Below, one piece after another: positions 47,261-56,389 of a stretch of 64,000 nt of DNA; position 1 is the stretch's first letter, and each line of letters starts with the position of its first letter. This DNA is from JAWKTV01 sp041398905. GTDB taxonomy: Bacteria; Planctomycetota; Planctomycetia; Planctomycetales; Planctomycetaceae. The DNA lies in assembly GCA_041398905.1 (NCBI GenBank), contig JAWKTV010000005.1, forward strand, positions 248,001 to 312,000. The letters run 5' to 3'. A program made the translations under genes and the position numbers. Under the pieces are notes generated by a model. That model saw nothing but the letters and a program-made list of their open reading frames with translations. It was not told the origin of the DNA and searched no databases.

Positions 47261-47293
47261 GTGGTATTGAAACTGGTTCTTGAAATGAGCCTC

Positions 47294-47330
47294 GCGGGGG
47301 CGACTACGGTCGTCCCCGCTTCTTGCTTTA
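47294..47330 (+). terminator. Terminator behind the VWA gene and repeat
   Basis: Arms GCGGGGGCGAC and GTCGTCCCCGC (10 of 11 paired, loop TACG) followed on the plus strand by TTCTTGCTTTAA. It ends the Tad-like unit and lies just before the stop of the opposed HpnE gene. Confidence 0.65.
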
Positions 47331-47334
47331 AGCT

Positions 47335-48798
47335 TTAGGACTGCCCCTGGGACGTCGAGAGCCCGAACAGGCTGCGTGCCAGTCCGCTCGTCGGCAGGTC
47401 GGGTTGCAGCAGCGTGACCTCCTTGCCCCGGCGATGCAGGATGTTCTGAGCAGCGAGGAACCCGCTGCGAATCGCGCTTTCCATCGTCGCCGGCCAGCCG
47501 GTGTCGGTCCAATCGCCAGCCAGTTGCAGGTTAGGCGTGGGAGACTGCTGCGCAGGACGTAGCGTCTCGATCCCAGGCGTCACCGAGAAAACCGCCTTGT
47601 GCTCGGTGACGAGCCGCCAGTGCAGTAGTGCGGCGTCGCGCGCCTGCGGAAAGACGGCCCGTAGTTCGGCCAGTACCTCGTCCCGGACCTCTTCGCGCGG
47701 CCGCCCAATGAGGCCGCGACTCGCACTGATGACCACCTGATAGCAATGAGCCGGTTCGTGCGGAGAGACCGCAGCGACCGGAGCGGCCGCATCTCGTGGT
47801 GTCTCGCTGCGTCGGAACAGCCACTGACTGAGTCGCCCCACCAGCACCGCGTGCGGCACGTTGGCGATCGGTCGATCGAACCAAAAGTGCAGACTGCTGA
47901 TCGGACTCGTTTCGATCGAGCGAACGCGGCGACGGAGTTCGTCCCATGCGGGGCCGCTCGCGATGGAGTCAGGCAGCACGTCGTGCAGTCGATCCTGCGT
48001 CAATGCGACGACGAACTCGTCCGCGCGCAGCGTTTCGCCATCCCGCAGCACTACGCCCGTCACCCGTCCGGCCGCACCGGTCAGCGTCTTGACGCCTTGC
48101 CGCAAACGGACCTCGCCCCCTTGCTCGGCCAACCAGTCGATCACCGGCTGGCCGAATAGCTGATCCAGCGGCAGACGCGGTATCCGCACTTCCCAGCCGG
48201 CACGGTGACGCAGGAAGCCGTCGACAAAGACCTTGCGGGCATGCCCGATATCAATGCGATCGAGCGTTTCGCCCAGCGCGCTGACCAGCACGACTTCCCA
48301 GAACCGCTCGATGAGTTCGGGCGATTGGCGATTCGCTTGCAGCCAGTCGAGGAACGACGCGTTCCTCCGCATGTCGTCGGGCGAGCATCGCGCCAGCGCC
48401 CGCACACCGCTGGCTAGTTGCAGCTTTTGGCGCAGCGAGAGGTAGGGCAGGCCCGCCAGCGACGGCAGCAGGTGCAGCGGCGCGGGGAGCGAACTCGCCC
48501 GCAGCTTGCCAACTTCTCCATCCGGGCCGACGAACGTCAACTCGGCGGCTGTCTCGAACTGGTCGGCGACGCCGACAGTCTCGCAGAAGCGCGCGAGGTT
48601 CGTGCAGCACCCCATGCTGACGTGCTGGCAATTGTCGACCACTTCGCCCGTCGATTGATCGACGAAGGAACTGGCCCGACCACCGAGACGGTCGCGGGAC
48701 TCCAGCAGCGTGACCGGCACTCCCTGACCGCCCAGCCCCACCGCGGCCGCGAGGCCCGCCAGTCCGCCTCCCACGATGATGACCGACGGTTCAGACAC
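47335..48798 (-). CDS. hpnE: Hydroxysqualene dehydroxylase HpnE-like FAD oxidoreductase
   Basis: 487 residues. FAD motif VIIVGGGLAGLAAAVGLGGQ followed by GRASSFVDQSTGEVVDNCQH and SMGCCTNLARFCETVG, the NCQHV/GCCTN pair typical of HpnE and squalene-associated desaturases. The C-terminal FAD segment is NLQLAGDWTDTGWPATMESA. HpnE reduces hydroxysqualene to squalene as the last step of the HpnCDE route. No hpnC or hpnD is adjacent, which is a little unusual as the three are often linked. Converges on the Tad-like block. Confidence 0.88.
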   Translation of the reverse strand: MSEPSVIIVGGGLAGLAAAVGLGGQGVPVTLLESRDRLGGRASSFVDQSTGEVVDNCQHVSMGCCTNLARFCETVGVADQFETAAELTFVGPDGEVGKLRASSLPAPLHLLPSLAGLPYLSLRQKLQLASGVRALARCSPDDMRRNASFLDWLQANRQSPELIERFWEVVLVSALGETLDRIDIGHARKVFVDGFLRHRAGWEVRIPRLPLDQLFGQPVIDWLAEQGGEVRLRQGVKTLTGAAGRVTGVVLRDGETLRADEFVVALTQDRLHDVLPDSIASGPAWDELRRRVRSIETSPISSLHFWFDRPIANVPHAVLVGRLSQWLFRRSETPRDAAAPVAAVSPHEPAHCYQVVISASRGLIGRPREEVRDEVLAELRAVFPQARDAALLHWRLVTEHKAVFSVTPGIETLRPAQQSPTPNLQLAGDWTDTGWPATMESAIRSGFLAAQNILHRRGKEVTLLQPDLPTSGLARSLFGLSTSQGQS

Positions 48799-48963
48799 GT
48801 TGAGCGGTTCGCGGGGTAGGAAGCGGGATGGTCACCGGCGTTGCGCCCGCGACTCCGCAACGGGCAGTCGGGATTCTAAACCGCTTTCCACGCCGCGCAA
48901 ACGAACAGACCCGGCTGAGTTTCCCAGCCGGGTCCGCGATGAACCAGAGCGTCGCTTGAAGGA

Positions 48964-49548
48964 CTACGGCGTCGCCGGTCCCGCACAACGAATCAGGTGA
49001 TCCTTGTCGATGTAGACCACTTCCTGCGACTGGTCGACATGGGTGAACGGAATCGGCCAGTGGGATCGCTTCGTCTCTTCGTAGTACACCGTGCACTTGT
49101 AGTGGCAGTGGTGCAGACGGGCCGGGCCGGCCATCGGATAGAAGCGGCACTCGCCCAGGCGATCGACGATCGGCTCGACCACGATGCGGACGTTGTTCCA
49201 CGAGGTCTCTGCGACGAACGGGATGCCCCCTTCACGCGGATCGGGCAAGGCCCGCATCACCTGGTCCTCGCTGGGCGGGTCCATGCAGAACAGTGGGGCG
49301 TTCTCGCCGTCGATCGGATCGAGGATCGGCACCTTGCCGTATCGCTCTTCCTCCCAGTAGGTGTCCTCCACCTGCTGGCTGAAGTACGGCGATACGGGAA
49401 TCAGCGGCGTCGTCCCGAAGTGGGCCGCGCCGATGAACGCATCTTTGGCGAACCAGTAGGCCATCTTGCAGCCGCTGGCAGGAAGCGTACACGCGATCAT
49501 CCCGCCAAGCAGCAGGAACTTGCGAATCTGTCGGGGCAGCCGGATCAT
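48964..49548 (-). CDS. Lipoprotein of unknown function
   Basis: 194 residues. The leader KFLLLGGMIACTLPASGCKM contains a lipobox (ASGC), so it is a lipoprotein. Conserved-looking features are GKVPILDPIDGENAPLFCMD, a central SWNNVRIVVEPIVDRLGECR and HHCHYKCTVYYEETKRSHWP, with several Cys and His that could be structural. I recognise no family; it resembles planctomycete-specific exported proteins. The nearest neighbours are HpnE downstream on the same strand and the divergent frr gene. Confidence 0.7.
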   Translation of the reverse strand: MIRLPRQIRKFLLLGGMIACTLPASGCKMAYWFAKDAFIGAAHFGTTPLIPVSPYFSQQVEDTYWEEERYGKVPILDPIDGENAPLFCMDPPSEDQVMRALPDPREGGIPFVAETSWNNVRIVVEPIVDRLGECRFYPMAGPARLHHCHYKCTVYYEETKRSHWPIPFTHVDQSQEVVYIDKDHLIRCAGPATP

Positions 49549-49911
49549 CCTCGTGTGCCTCCAGGAACAACATGCGGGGCCGGGCTTTGGCCCCCAGCCG
49601 GGAATCGCCTCAAACAGGCGTTACTTTCGGTATCGACCGCAAAGTTATGCCAGCTTGTGGGAATGTTCCGGTTTTGTCGGCTTTGCCGTTGATCTCGGTT
49701 GAACTGAACCACCCGATGGCAAACTGGGTAGGACGCGGCGTTCAGGTGACGGTCCGCTGTCGAGTGTCGATTGCATGACCGCAGCACTCCGGTGAATCAT
49801 CCCGCTTTCATGGCGGGGCTGACTCCAATGCACTAGAACAGGGTCGCTAGCCCGCCCAGATCGAGCGGGAACCGATTCAAGAATCCGAAGCACGAACGAC
49901 CGGAGCCTGAA
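49549..49911. other. Divergent intergenic region upstream of frr
   Basis: About 360 bp between the leftward lipoprotein and rightward frr, with space for both promoters. No pyrH or tsf, the usual upstream partners of frr, is present. Confidence 0.4.
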
Positions 49912-50472
49912 ATGGACCAGGACGAGATTTTACTCGACGCCGAAGAACGCATGGACAAGGCCGTCAGCTATTTCCATGACCAGCTTTCCGGCATCCGCAC
50001 CGGCCGGGCCAATCCGGGCCTCGTCGACTCGATCAAAGTCGACTACTACGGCTCTCCGACGCCGCTCAAGCAGCTCGCGCAAATCAGCGTCCCCGAACCG
50101 CAGCAGATCGTGATCCGTCCCTTCGACGCTGGTGTGCTCGGCGACATCGCCAAGGCGATCCAGTCCAGCGACGCCGGTCTGGCCCCGAACAGCGACGGCC
50201 GGCTGATCCGGCTGAACGTGCCGCCGCTCTCGACCGAGCGCCGCCGCGAGATGGCGACCCGAATCAACAAGTTCGCCGAGGAGGCTCGCGTCGCGATCCG
50301 CAACATCCGCCGCGACGCCAACAAGCACGCCGACACCGCGCAGAAGGAAAAGACTTTCAGCGAGGACGATGCGACCAGCGTGAAGGATCAGGTTCAGGAG
50401 CTGACCAAAACGCACGAGGGCAAGGTCAACGACCTTGCGAAGGCGAAAGAGAAGGAAATCATGGAGGAGTAG
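49912..50472 (+). CDS. frr: Ribosome recycling factor
   Basis: Splits the post-termination ribosome with EF-G. 186 residues, standard size. Family blocks are clear: AEERMDKAVSYFHDQLSGIR, the hinge GRANPGLVDSIKVDYYGSPT, LAQISVPEPQQIVIRPFDAG, then SDGRLIRLNVPPLSTERRRE and the C-terminal helix VAIRNIRRDANKHADTAQKE. CCGGAGCC lies before the ATG. A terminator follows closely, so it is monocistronic. Confidence 0.98.
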   Translation: MDQDEILLDAEERMDKAVSYFHDQLSGIRTGRANPGLVDSIKVDYYGSPTPLKQLAQISVPEPQQIVIRPFDAGVLGDIAKAIQSSDAGLAPNSDGRLIRLNVPPLSTERRREMATRINKFAEEARVAIRNIRRDANKHADTAQKEKTFSEDDATSVKDQVQELTKTHEGKVNDLAKAKEKEIMEE

Positions 50473-50507
50473 CCAAGCGCGGACTCCCCCCACCGTTCTC
50501 ATCAAAG

Positions 50508-50543
50508 CCGCGACGGGTCGAGTAATCGGCCCGTCGCGGTTTA
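50508..50543 (+). terminator. Rho-independent terminator of frr
   Basis: Perfect 10-bp stem CCGCGACGGG / CCCGTCGCGG with a 12-base loop, then TTTAA. It lies 36 bp after the frr stop. Confidence 0.75.
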
Positions 50544-50598
50544 ACAGCCTGCTGAATCGCAGGGCGAAACCGGGTAAGCGTTCACAGCCTCGCGGCGT

Positions 50599-52014
50599 TC
50601 ATAGCAGGATTTCGTTGACCACGCGGCCATACACGTCCGTCAGCCGGAAGTCGCGGCCGGCGTAGCGGTAGGTGAGTTGTTCGTGGCGGATACCCAGCAG
50701 GTGCAGCATGGTTGCGTGCAGGTCGTGCATATGCACCCGGTCGACGGAGGCGTAATAGCCGAAGTCATCAGTCTCGCCAAAAGCGATTCCCGGCTTCACA
50801 CCTCCGCCGGCGAGCCACATGCAGAAGCCCTGGGGGTTGTGGTCGCGGCCGTTGGAACCCTGCACGATCGGTGTGCGGCCAAACTCACCACCCCACACCA
50901 CCAGTGTGTCGTCGAGCATTCCTCGCGCTTCAAGGTCGGTCAGCAGACCGGCGATCGGCTTGTCCGTCGCCAGCGAGTTCTTTGCGTGCCCCACTTTCAA
51001 TCCGCCATGCTGGTCCCACACGTTGCCGGTGGAGAGTTCGATGTATCGCACCCCAGCCTCGGCCAGCCGACGGGCGAGCAGGCATTGCCGACCGAAGTTC
51101 TCCGTCTCCTTCTGGTCGATGCCATACAGGGCTTGCATCGCGGGTGACTCCTTCGCCAGATCCAGCACTTCCGGCGCGGTGTTCTGCATCCGGTACGCCA
51201 TGTCGAAAGACTCAATCGCACCGGCGATCTGATCGTCGCGGCCGGCGCGGGCCAAGTGCTCGCGATTCATCGTTTGTAGCAGTTCAAGCTGCAGCCGCTG
51301 CTCTTCGGCAGGGATGTCGCTGCCGCCGAGATGCTCGATGCGGACCTTGTCGAGCTTCCCTTGCCGGCCAATGGTGGTCGCCTGATGGGCGGCGGGGAGA
51401 AATGCGGCTCCGTAGTTCCTTGGTCCTCCATGCCCGCTGGCCGGAGCGATGGAGAAAAACGCCGGCAGGTTGGGGTTCTCCGCCCCCAGTCCATATGAGA
51501 CCCAGGCTCCGACGCTCGGCCGGACCAGATTGTCGCTGCCGGTGTGCAGCATCGACACAGCCTGACCATGTGACTGCCCCTTGCTGTGCATCGACTTGAC
51601 GATGCACAGCTTGTCGACGTGCCGTGCCGTGTGCGGCAGTAACTCCGACACCCACTGGCCCGATTCGCCGTGCTGCGCGAACTTCCACGGCGACTTCAAC
51701 AGCACCGGCTTTGCGTCGATGTTCGGAGCGGGATCGAAGGGCAGCGGTTCGCCGTCACGCTTCTGCAGTTCCGGCTTGTAGTCGAAGGTATCGACCTGGC
51801 TCGGCCCGCCGTGCATGAACAGGAAAATGACTCGCCGGGCCCTCGGCTCGAAGTGGGGGGCGATTGGCAGGCCATGCGGCTGACTCGCCGACGCTGCCTC
51901 GGCCCCACGAAGGAATCGGGGCCACCAGGCGGAAAGTGCAAGTCCTCCCAGTCCGGTGACGCCGCGCGTCAGCAGGTGACGCCGCGAAAGGGACGCAAGT
52001 GAGTGCACCGCCAT
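50599..52014 (-). CDS. DUF1501 domain protein, Tat-exported
   Basis: 471 residues from the ATG of MAVHSLASLSRRHLLTRG. The twin-arginine leader SRRHLLTRGVTGLGGLALSA is followed by the DUF1501 (sulfatase-like fold) core: ARRVIFLFMHGGPSQVDTFD, FDPAPNIDAKPVLLKSPWKF, VKSMHSKGQSHGQAVSMLHT, and VWGGEFGRTPIVQGSNGRDH with DRVHMHDLHATMLHLLGIR. Planctomycetes carry dozens, usually paired with a DUF1549/DUF1553 gene; none is adjacent here. Hydrolase activity is unproven. The monooxygenase gene follows 137 bp upstream on the same strand. Confidence 0.93.
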   Translation of the reverse strand: MAVHSLASLSRRHLLTRGVTGLGGLALSAWWPRFLRGAEAASASQPHGLPIAPHFEPRARRVIFLFMHGGPSQVDTFDYKPELQKRDGEPLPFDPAPNIDAKPVLLKSPWKFAQHGESGQWVSELLPHTARHVDKLCIVKSMHSKGQSHGQAVSMLHTGSDNLVRPSVGAWVSYGLGAENPNLPAFFSIAPASGHGGPRNYGAAFLPAAHQATTIGRQGKLDKVRIEHLGGSDIPAEEQRLQLELLQTMNREHLARAGRDDQIAGAIESFDMAYRMQNTAPEVLDLAKESPAMQALYGIDQKETENFGRQCLLARRLAEAGVRYIELSTGNVWDQHGGLKVGHAKNSLATDKPIAGLLTDLEARGMLDDTLVVWGGEFGRTPIVQGSNGRDHNPQGFCMWLAGGGVKPGIAFGETDDFGYYASVDRVHMHDLHATMLHLLGIRHEQLTYRYAGRDFRLTDVYGRVVNEILL

Positions 52015-52151
52015 GCGTCGGTCTCCACGTTGGCTGAAAGTTGAACGTCCGGTCGGCCCGCCTGCGATTCGCCGATGAGCCCGCGCGGGTTTAGGCAGTA
52101 CGGGACGGGCGATCGACCGGGCAATGTGATACAGCGCGAGAGCTGAAGCGG

Positions 52152-52439
52152 CTACTCCAGCAGCGTCGAGATGTGCGGGACGCGGTCGACCAGCGGGATC
52201 ACCTGCGGCAGGTAGATCGTCTGGACCGCCTCGCGCTCTCGATGCAGCTTCCAAGCCTCTTCCGACTCCCACCGCTCGACCAGCATAAACAAAGCTGGAT
52301 CGGATTGGGAGTGGAAAGCCTGATAGCTGACACAATCAGGTTCGGCGCGGGAGAGGCGGCCGCACTCCGTCAGCAGGTCCCGCACGCGATCGATACTCGC
52401 GGGGTCCTTGACGGTCAACAGTACGTTGATGCAGAACAT
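52152..52439 (-). CDS. Antibiotic biosynthesis monooxygenase-type (ABM) protein, putative quinol monooxygenase
   Basis: 95 residues. Ferredoxin-like ABM fold: MFCINVLLTVKDPASIDRVR, the central SRAEPDCVSYQAFHSQSDPA and the typical FMLVERWESEEAWKLHRERE with VQTIYLPQVIPLVD. Such small cofactor-free proteins act on quinols or in detoxification, often as dimers. The first codon gives MFCINVLL; no upstream alternative. Not obviously in an operon. Confidence 0.88.
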   Translation of the reverse strand: MFCINVLLTVKDPASIDRVRDLLTECGRLSRAEPDCVSYQAFHSQSDPALFMLVERWESEEAWKLHREREAVQTIYLPQVIPLVDRVPHISTLLE

Positions 52440-52615
52440 AGGACGACCTGTCCGGCTGGAAAGAGCTGCGAGGCCGAACCATGCGTGGCTCGGCTGACGG
52501 TCCTACCGTATCGCTGACGAGCCCGATCAAACATCAACAACAAGCGAGCCGAGGCAGCCATCACCAGAGGTGACGGCAACCAACTCATTCAGACACGACT
52601 AGCAGCCGCCAGCAA

Positions 52616-52981
52616 CTATTCAGCGGCGGCCGGCTGATCCTGCTTCTGGACGATCTCCAGCCCCGGCACTTTGATGCCGGTGATCTTCACCATCGTGTAC
52701 TTCTGGCGGTGACCGGTCCGCTTGCGGAAGGTCTTGCGGCGGCGGAACTTCTGAATGTACAGCTTCGGCCCCTTCGCCAGGGGATTCACCACCGTGCCGG
52801 TCACCGTCGCGGCGTCGATCACCGGGCGGCCGATGACGCTCGCACCACCGCCGTTCGCGATCAGCACTTTGTCAAAGACGACTTCCTGCCCCGCCTCCGC
52901 GTCGGCCCGAAAATCGATCTGCAGCAGATCCCCTTCAGAGACCTGCATTTGACTTCCACTCTCTTCAATGATCGCAAACAT
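52616..52981 (-). CDS. rplU: 50S ribosomal protein L21
   Basis: 121 residues starting MFAIIEESGSQMQVSEGD. L21 features: the N-terminal beta-barrel strand GSQMQVSEGDLLQIDF, FDKVLIANGGGASVIGRPVI, and the RNA-binding GPKLYIQKFRRRKTFRKRTG with HRQKYTMVKITGI. A Lys/Gln/Ala-rich tail extends it. rpmA (L27), the usual partner, is not downstream: the next gene is the monooxygenase 177 bp on. Divergent to the NRAMP-like gene. Confidence 0.97.
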   Translation of the reverse strand: MFAIIEESGSQMQVSEGDLLQIDFRADAEAGQEVVFDKVLIANGGGASVIGRPVIDAATVTGTVVNPLAKGPKLYIQKFRRRKTFRKRTGHRQKYTMVKITGIKVPGLEIVQKQDQPAAAE

Positions 52982-53240
52982 CGTTCGTGACTCAACTTGG
53001 GCTAACTGGCCGCAGTCTCTACAAACAGCAAGCTCCGAAGTATATCGACTCGCCAGGGTCGATGCGAGCGAACGCCGCCGAATTTCTCGTGAGCAACGCC
53101 AGCCATCGGGATTTCCCCCTCGGTGCCCTGCCATTCGCACAACATCACCCCCTAAAGTGTGGTCCCAGTTGAACTCATCGGGGCGGTACGGAGCCGCTGC
53201 CGAAACGTGATCCCCGGGATGGCCACAACCGAGCAGACTT

Positions 53241-54560
53241 GTGAGCAGCACGCCCCCTCAACCGCAGCCACCGTTTCTCGCCCGGCTCGCCAGTCGGATC
53301 GGTCCCGGGTTGATCACCGCATGCGTCGTGATCGGCCCGGGCAGCGTCTTCACCAGTTCCAAAGCCGGGGCATCACTGGGATACCCGGCGGCGATCATCG
53401 TACTCTGCTCCGCACTGCTGATGAACGTGTACATGACCCTCGCCGCGCGGCTCGGGGTGGTGACGCAGCGATCAACCGCCAGCCTCGTCACCGAGCAGTT
53501 CGGACGCTGGCTGGCGGTCCTGATTGGCGTCGCAGTGTGCGTCATCGCCACGATCTTCCAAACCGGGAACAATCTCGCCGTGATCTCCGCGGTCGAAGTG
53601 ATCGCCAGTCAGGCGGCCGCCACTGAGGCAGCCACCCCCGCCAGCCCGGTCAGCGACGCGAACGGCGTGACCGAACTGGCGTCGCTCATCGCGATCGCCG
53701 CTCTGGTGCTGCTCAACCTGCTGGCGGTCGTGTTCCTGTTCGCCTTCAAGAACTTCTACCATGCCCTCGAAAGACTGATGATGGGCTTCGTCGCGGTCAT
53801 GCTGCTGGCGTTCGCGGCGAACCTCGCCTTCGCGATCTGGCAAGGCGGCTCGACCGACACACAGCCCGCCGGCAACTGGCTCGATATCTCGACCATCGGC
53901 CTGATCGGCACGACGTTCATCAGTGCCGCCGCCTACTACCAGTCGTACCTCGTCCGCTTTCGCGGCTGGCGCCGTGAACAGCTCGACAGCGGGCTGTTCG
54001 ACGCCCGCGTCGGGTCGGCCATCATGGGACTGATTACCCTGATGGTGTTGGCAACAGCGGCGACTTCGCTCCGCGGAAAGACGCTCGCATCGCCACAAGA
54101 CTACGCGATGCAGCTCCGTCCGCTATTCGGGGCGGCCGGAGTGTGGGTCTTCTTTCTTGGGCTGCTCTCCGCCGCTTATTCGTCGTTTCTCGTCAACTCG
54201 ATGATCGGTGGCTTCCTGCTGGCGGACGGTGCCGGGTTGGGCGACCGACCGACCGATCGCTGGCCGCAACGCTTCACCGCCGGCGTGTTGATCACCGGCG
54301 CGGCCGCCGCCAGCGTGCTGGCACAGCAGGGGATTTCACTCAATTCGGCCATCATCGCGGCACAGGCTCTGACCGTGCTGTTCGCGCCGCTGATGGCCGG
54401 AGTGATCTGGTGGCTGACGGCCCGCGAGCAGGTCATGGGCAACGACCGCAACGGGCCGATGCTCAATCTCGGCGCGGCGATCGGCTTCGTCGTGTTGCTC
54501 GTCTTGTCAGGCTACCTGCTGTTGACAAGAGTTTGGCCCGCCCTCAATGCCGCACCGTGA
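53241..54560 (+). CDS. NRAMP-related membrane transporter
   Basis: 439 residues from a GTG start, about eleven helices. The NRAMP opening is GPGLITACVVIGPGSVFTSS with KAGASLGYPAAIIVLC, where the metal-binding DPGN of true NRAMPs is replaced by GPGS. GLIGTTFISAAAYYQSYLVR and LFGAAGVWVFFLGLLSAAYS match later helices. The loss of Asp and Asn in helix 1 suggests a substrate other than Mn or Fe. Its stop overlaps a possible GTG start of the carbamoyltransferase gene, so the two are probably coupled. Confidence 0.85.
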   Translation: MSSTPPQPQPPFLARLASRIGPGLITACVVIGPGSVFTSSKAGASLGYPAAIIVLCSALLMNVYMTLAARLGVVTQRSTASLVTEQFGRWLAVLIGVAVCVIATIFQTGNNLAVISAVEVIASQAAATEAATPASPVSDANGVTELASLIAIAALVLLNLLAVVFLFAFKNFYHALERLMMGFVAVMLLAFAANLAFAIWQGGSTDTQPAGNWLDISTIGLIGTTFISAAAYYQSYLVRFRGWRREQLDSGLFDARVGSAIMGLITLMVLATAATSLRGKTLASPQDYAMQLRPLFGAAGVWVFFLGLLSAAYSSFLVNSMIGGFLLADGAGLGDRPTDRWPQRFTAGVLITGAAAASVLAQQGISLNSAIIAAQALTVLFAPLMAGVIWWLTAREQVMGNDRNGPMLNLGAAIGFVVLLVLSGYLLLTRVWPALNAAP

Positions 54561-54571
54561 GTCATCGGGAA

Positions 54572-56323
54572 ATGACCGCCGTACTGGGCATCTCGGCCTA
54601 CTATCACGACTCGGCCGCCGCGCTCATCGTCGACGGCACGATCGCCGCCGCCGCGCAGGAGGAACGATTCTCACGCATCAGGCAGGACGCCGGGTTTCCA
54701 ACTCAGGCGATCGCCTACTGCTTGCGCGAGGCCGGTCTCGATCTTCGCGACGTGAGCTGTCTCGCCTACTACGAGAAGCCATTGCGCAAGTTCGAGCGGC
54801 TGCTGGAGACGTACCTCGAATTCGCCCCAGCCGGCTTCGCCTCGTTTCGGCGGGCGATGTCCGTCTGGCTGCCGGGGAAACTCAACCTGCGCAGAACATT
54901 GCGGCGGGAACTGGCGATCGGTCGACACCCACCGATCGTATTTACCGAGCACCACTGTGCGCACGCCGCCAGCGCGTTCTATCCCTCCCCGTTCGAGGAG
55001 GCCGCCATCCTGACGATGGACGGCGCGGGCGAATGGGCCACAGCCGCGATGGGAGTCGGTCGCGGGAACACCGTCGCTCTGACCAGCGAACAGCACTTCC
55101 CACACTCGCTGGGACTACTTTATTCAGCGGTCACCGCATACTGCGGTTTCGAGGTCAACGGCGGCGAGTACAAGTTGATGGGGCTCGCGGCCCACGGCGA
55201 ACCGACGTTTGTGGCGACGATTCTCGATCATCTGATTGACCTGCGTCCCGATGGTTCGCTGCGGATCGACCTCCAGTACTTCGACTTCGCGGTCGGTCAT
55301 CGGATGACCTCTCACCGTTTTCATCGCCTTTTCGGCGGGCCGCCTCGCGAGCCGCAGGCTCCGATCGAGCAGCGGCACTCAGACCTCGCCGCATCGATTC
55401 AACAGGTGACTGAGATCGCCGTAATGAACGCCGCTCGTCACCTGCACCATCGTACCGGCCTGCCGAACCTGTGTCTCGCGGGGGGCGTTGCGCTCAACGG
55501 GGTGGCGAATGGTTGGCTGCTTCGCGAAGGGCCGTTCGAGCGAATCTGGATTCAGCCCGCCGCTGGCGACGCCGGCGGAGCCATCGGGGCCGCGATGTTT
55601 GCGTGGCATCGACTTCGCGGCGAACCTCGGCGAGTGCGACAGCCGGATGCCCAGTCCGGCTCGCGGCTCGGACCGGCCTGGTCGCGGCAAAGTGTCATGG
55701 CGACACTCGACGCCGTCGGCGCTGTGTACACGGTCATCGAGGATGAAGCCGAGCTGTGCCGGCAGGTGGCGCAGGCGATCTCGCAAGGACTGATCGTCGG
55801 CTGGTTCGAGGGCCGCATGGAGTTCGGACCGCGTGCGCTCGGGGGACGCAGCCTGCTGGCCGACCCGCGCGACACTGCCATCGCCGAGCGACTGAACCGC
55901 GATGTTAAACGACGCGAAGCCTTCCGACCCTTCGCGCCGATCGTGCTGGCCGAACATGCCGACGATTGGTTCGATGGTCTCCGCGGCCGCGAGGCCCCCT
56001 ACATGCAATTCGTGCTGCCCGTCCGTCGCGACGGCATCCCGGCTGTCACCCACGTCGACCGGTCCGCTCGCGTGCAGACTGTCGACCAGCACCGCGCGCC
56101 AAAGCTGCACAAGCTGCTTGAAGCGTTTCACCAGCAAACCGGCTGCCCGCTCTTGCTCAACACCAGCTTCAACGTCCGCGACGAACCGATCGTCTGCACG
56201 CCAGCGGATGCCTGGCGCTGCTTCCGCACAACGGAGATCGACCTGCTGGTCCTCGAACACTGCATCGTCCGGCGAGCGGACCAGCCGACAATCGCAGCCG
56301 ACGCGACCGCGCCTCCGCGTTGA
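54572..56323 (+). CDS. Carbamoyltransferase (NodU/CmcH/TobZ family)
   Basis: 583 residues from the ATG of MTAVLGISAYYHDSAA; an in-frame GTG at 54557 overlaps the upstream stop and is an alternative. The N-terminal Kae1-like domain shows GISAYYHDSAAALIVDGTI, EERFSRIRQDAGFPTQAIAY, and metal-ligand histidines HHCAHAASAFYPSPFEEAAI with TMDGAGEWATAAMGVG. The C-terminal YrdC-like domain carries VGWFEGRMEFGPRALGGRSL, FRPFAPIVLAEHADDWF and LLNTSFNVRDEPIVCTP. It transfers carbamoyl from carbamoyl phosphate via an adenylate to a hydroxyl of a sugar or antibiotic-like acceptor. The acceptor is unknown. Confidence 0.93.
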   Translation: MTAVLGISAYYHDSAAALIVDGTIAAAAQEERFSRIRQDAGFPTQAIAYCLREAGLDLRDVSCLAYYEKPLRKFERLLETYLEFAPAGFASFRRAMSVWLPGKLNLRRTLRRELAIGRHPPIVFTEHHCAHAASAFYPSPFEEAAILTMDGAGEWATAAMGVGRGNTVALTSEQHFPHSLGLLYSAVTAYCGFEVNGGEYKLMGLAAHGEPTFVATILDHLIDLRPDGSLRIDLQYFDFAVGHRMTSHRFHRLFGGPPREPQAPIEQRHSDLAASIQQVTEIAVMNAARHLHHRTGLPNLCLAGGVALNGVANGWLLREGPFERIWIQPAAGDAGGAIGAAMFAWHRLRGEPRRVRQPDAQSGSRLGPAWSRQSVMATLDAVGAVYTVIEDEAELCRQVAQAISQGLIVGWFEGRMEFGPRALGGRSLLADPRDTAIAERLNRDVKRREAFRPFAPIVLAEHADDWFDGLRGREAPYMQFVLPVRRDGIPAVTHVDRSARVQTVDQHRAPKLHKLLEAFHQQTGCPLLLNTSFNVRDEPIVCTPADAWRCFRTTEIDLLVLEHCIVRRADQPTIAADATAPPR

Positions 56324-56389
56324 ACTGCCCCGCCGCCAACGCTGAGTGACCGCACACGAGGTGAAGTTCTTCGATCACTGCAACTCGCC

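Noticed and set aside
46925..47338. Repeat-containing protein with seven copies of a 14-residue unit
   Set aside because: The frame is open only because 42 is a multiple of three; there is no ribosome site, and the core is a DNA palindrome.
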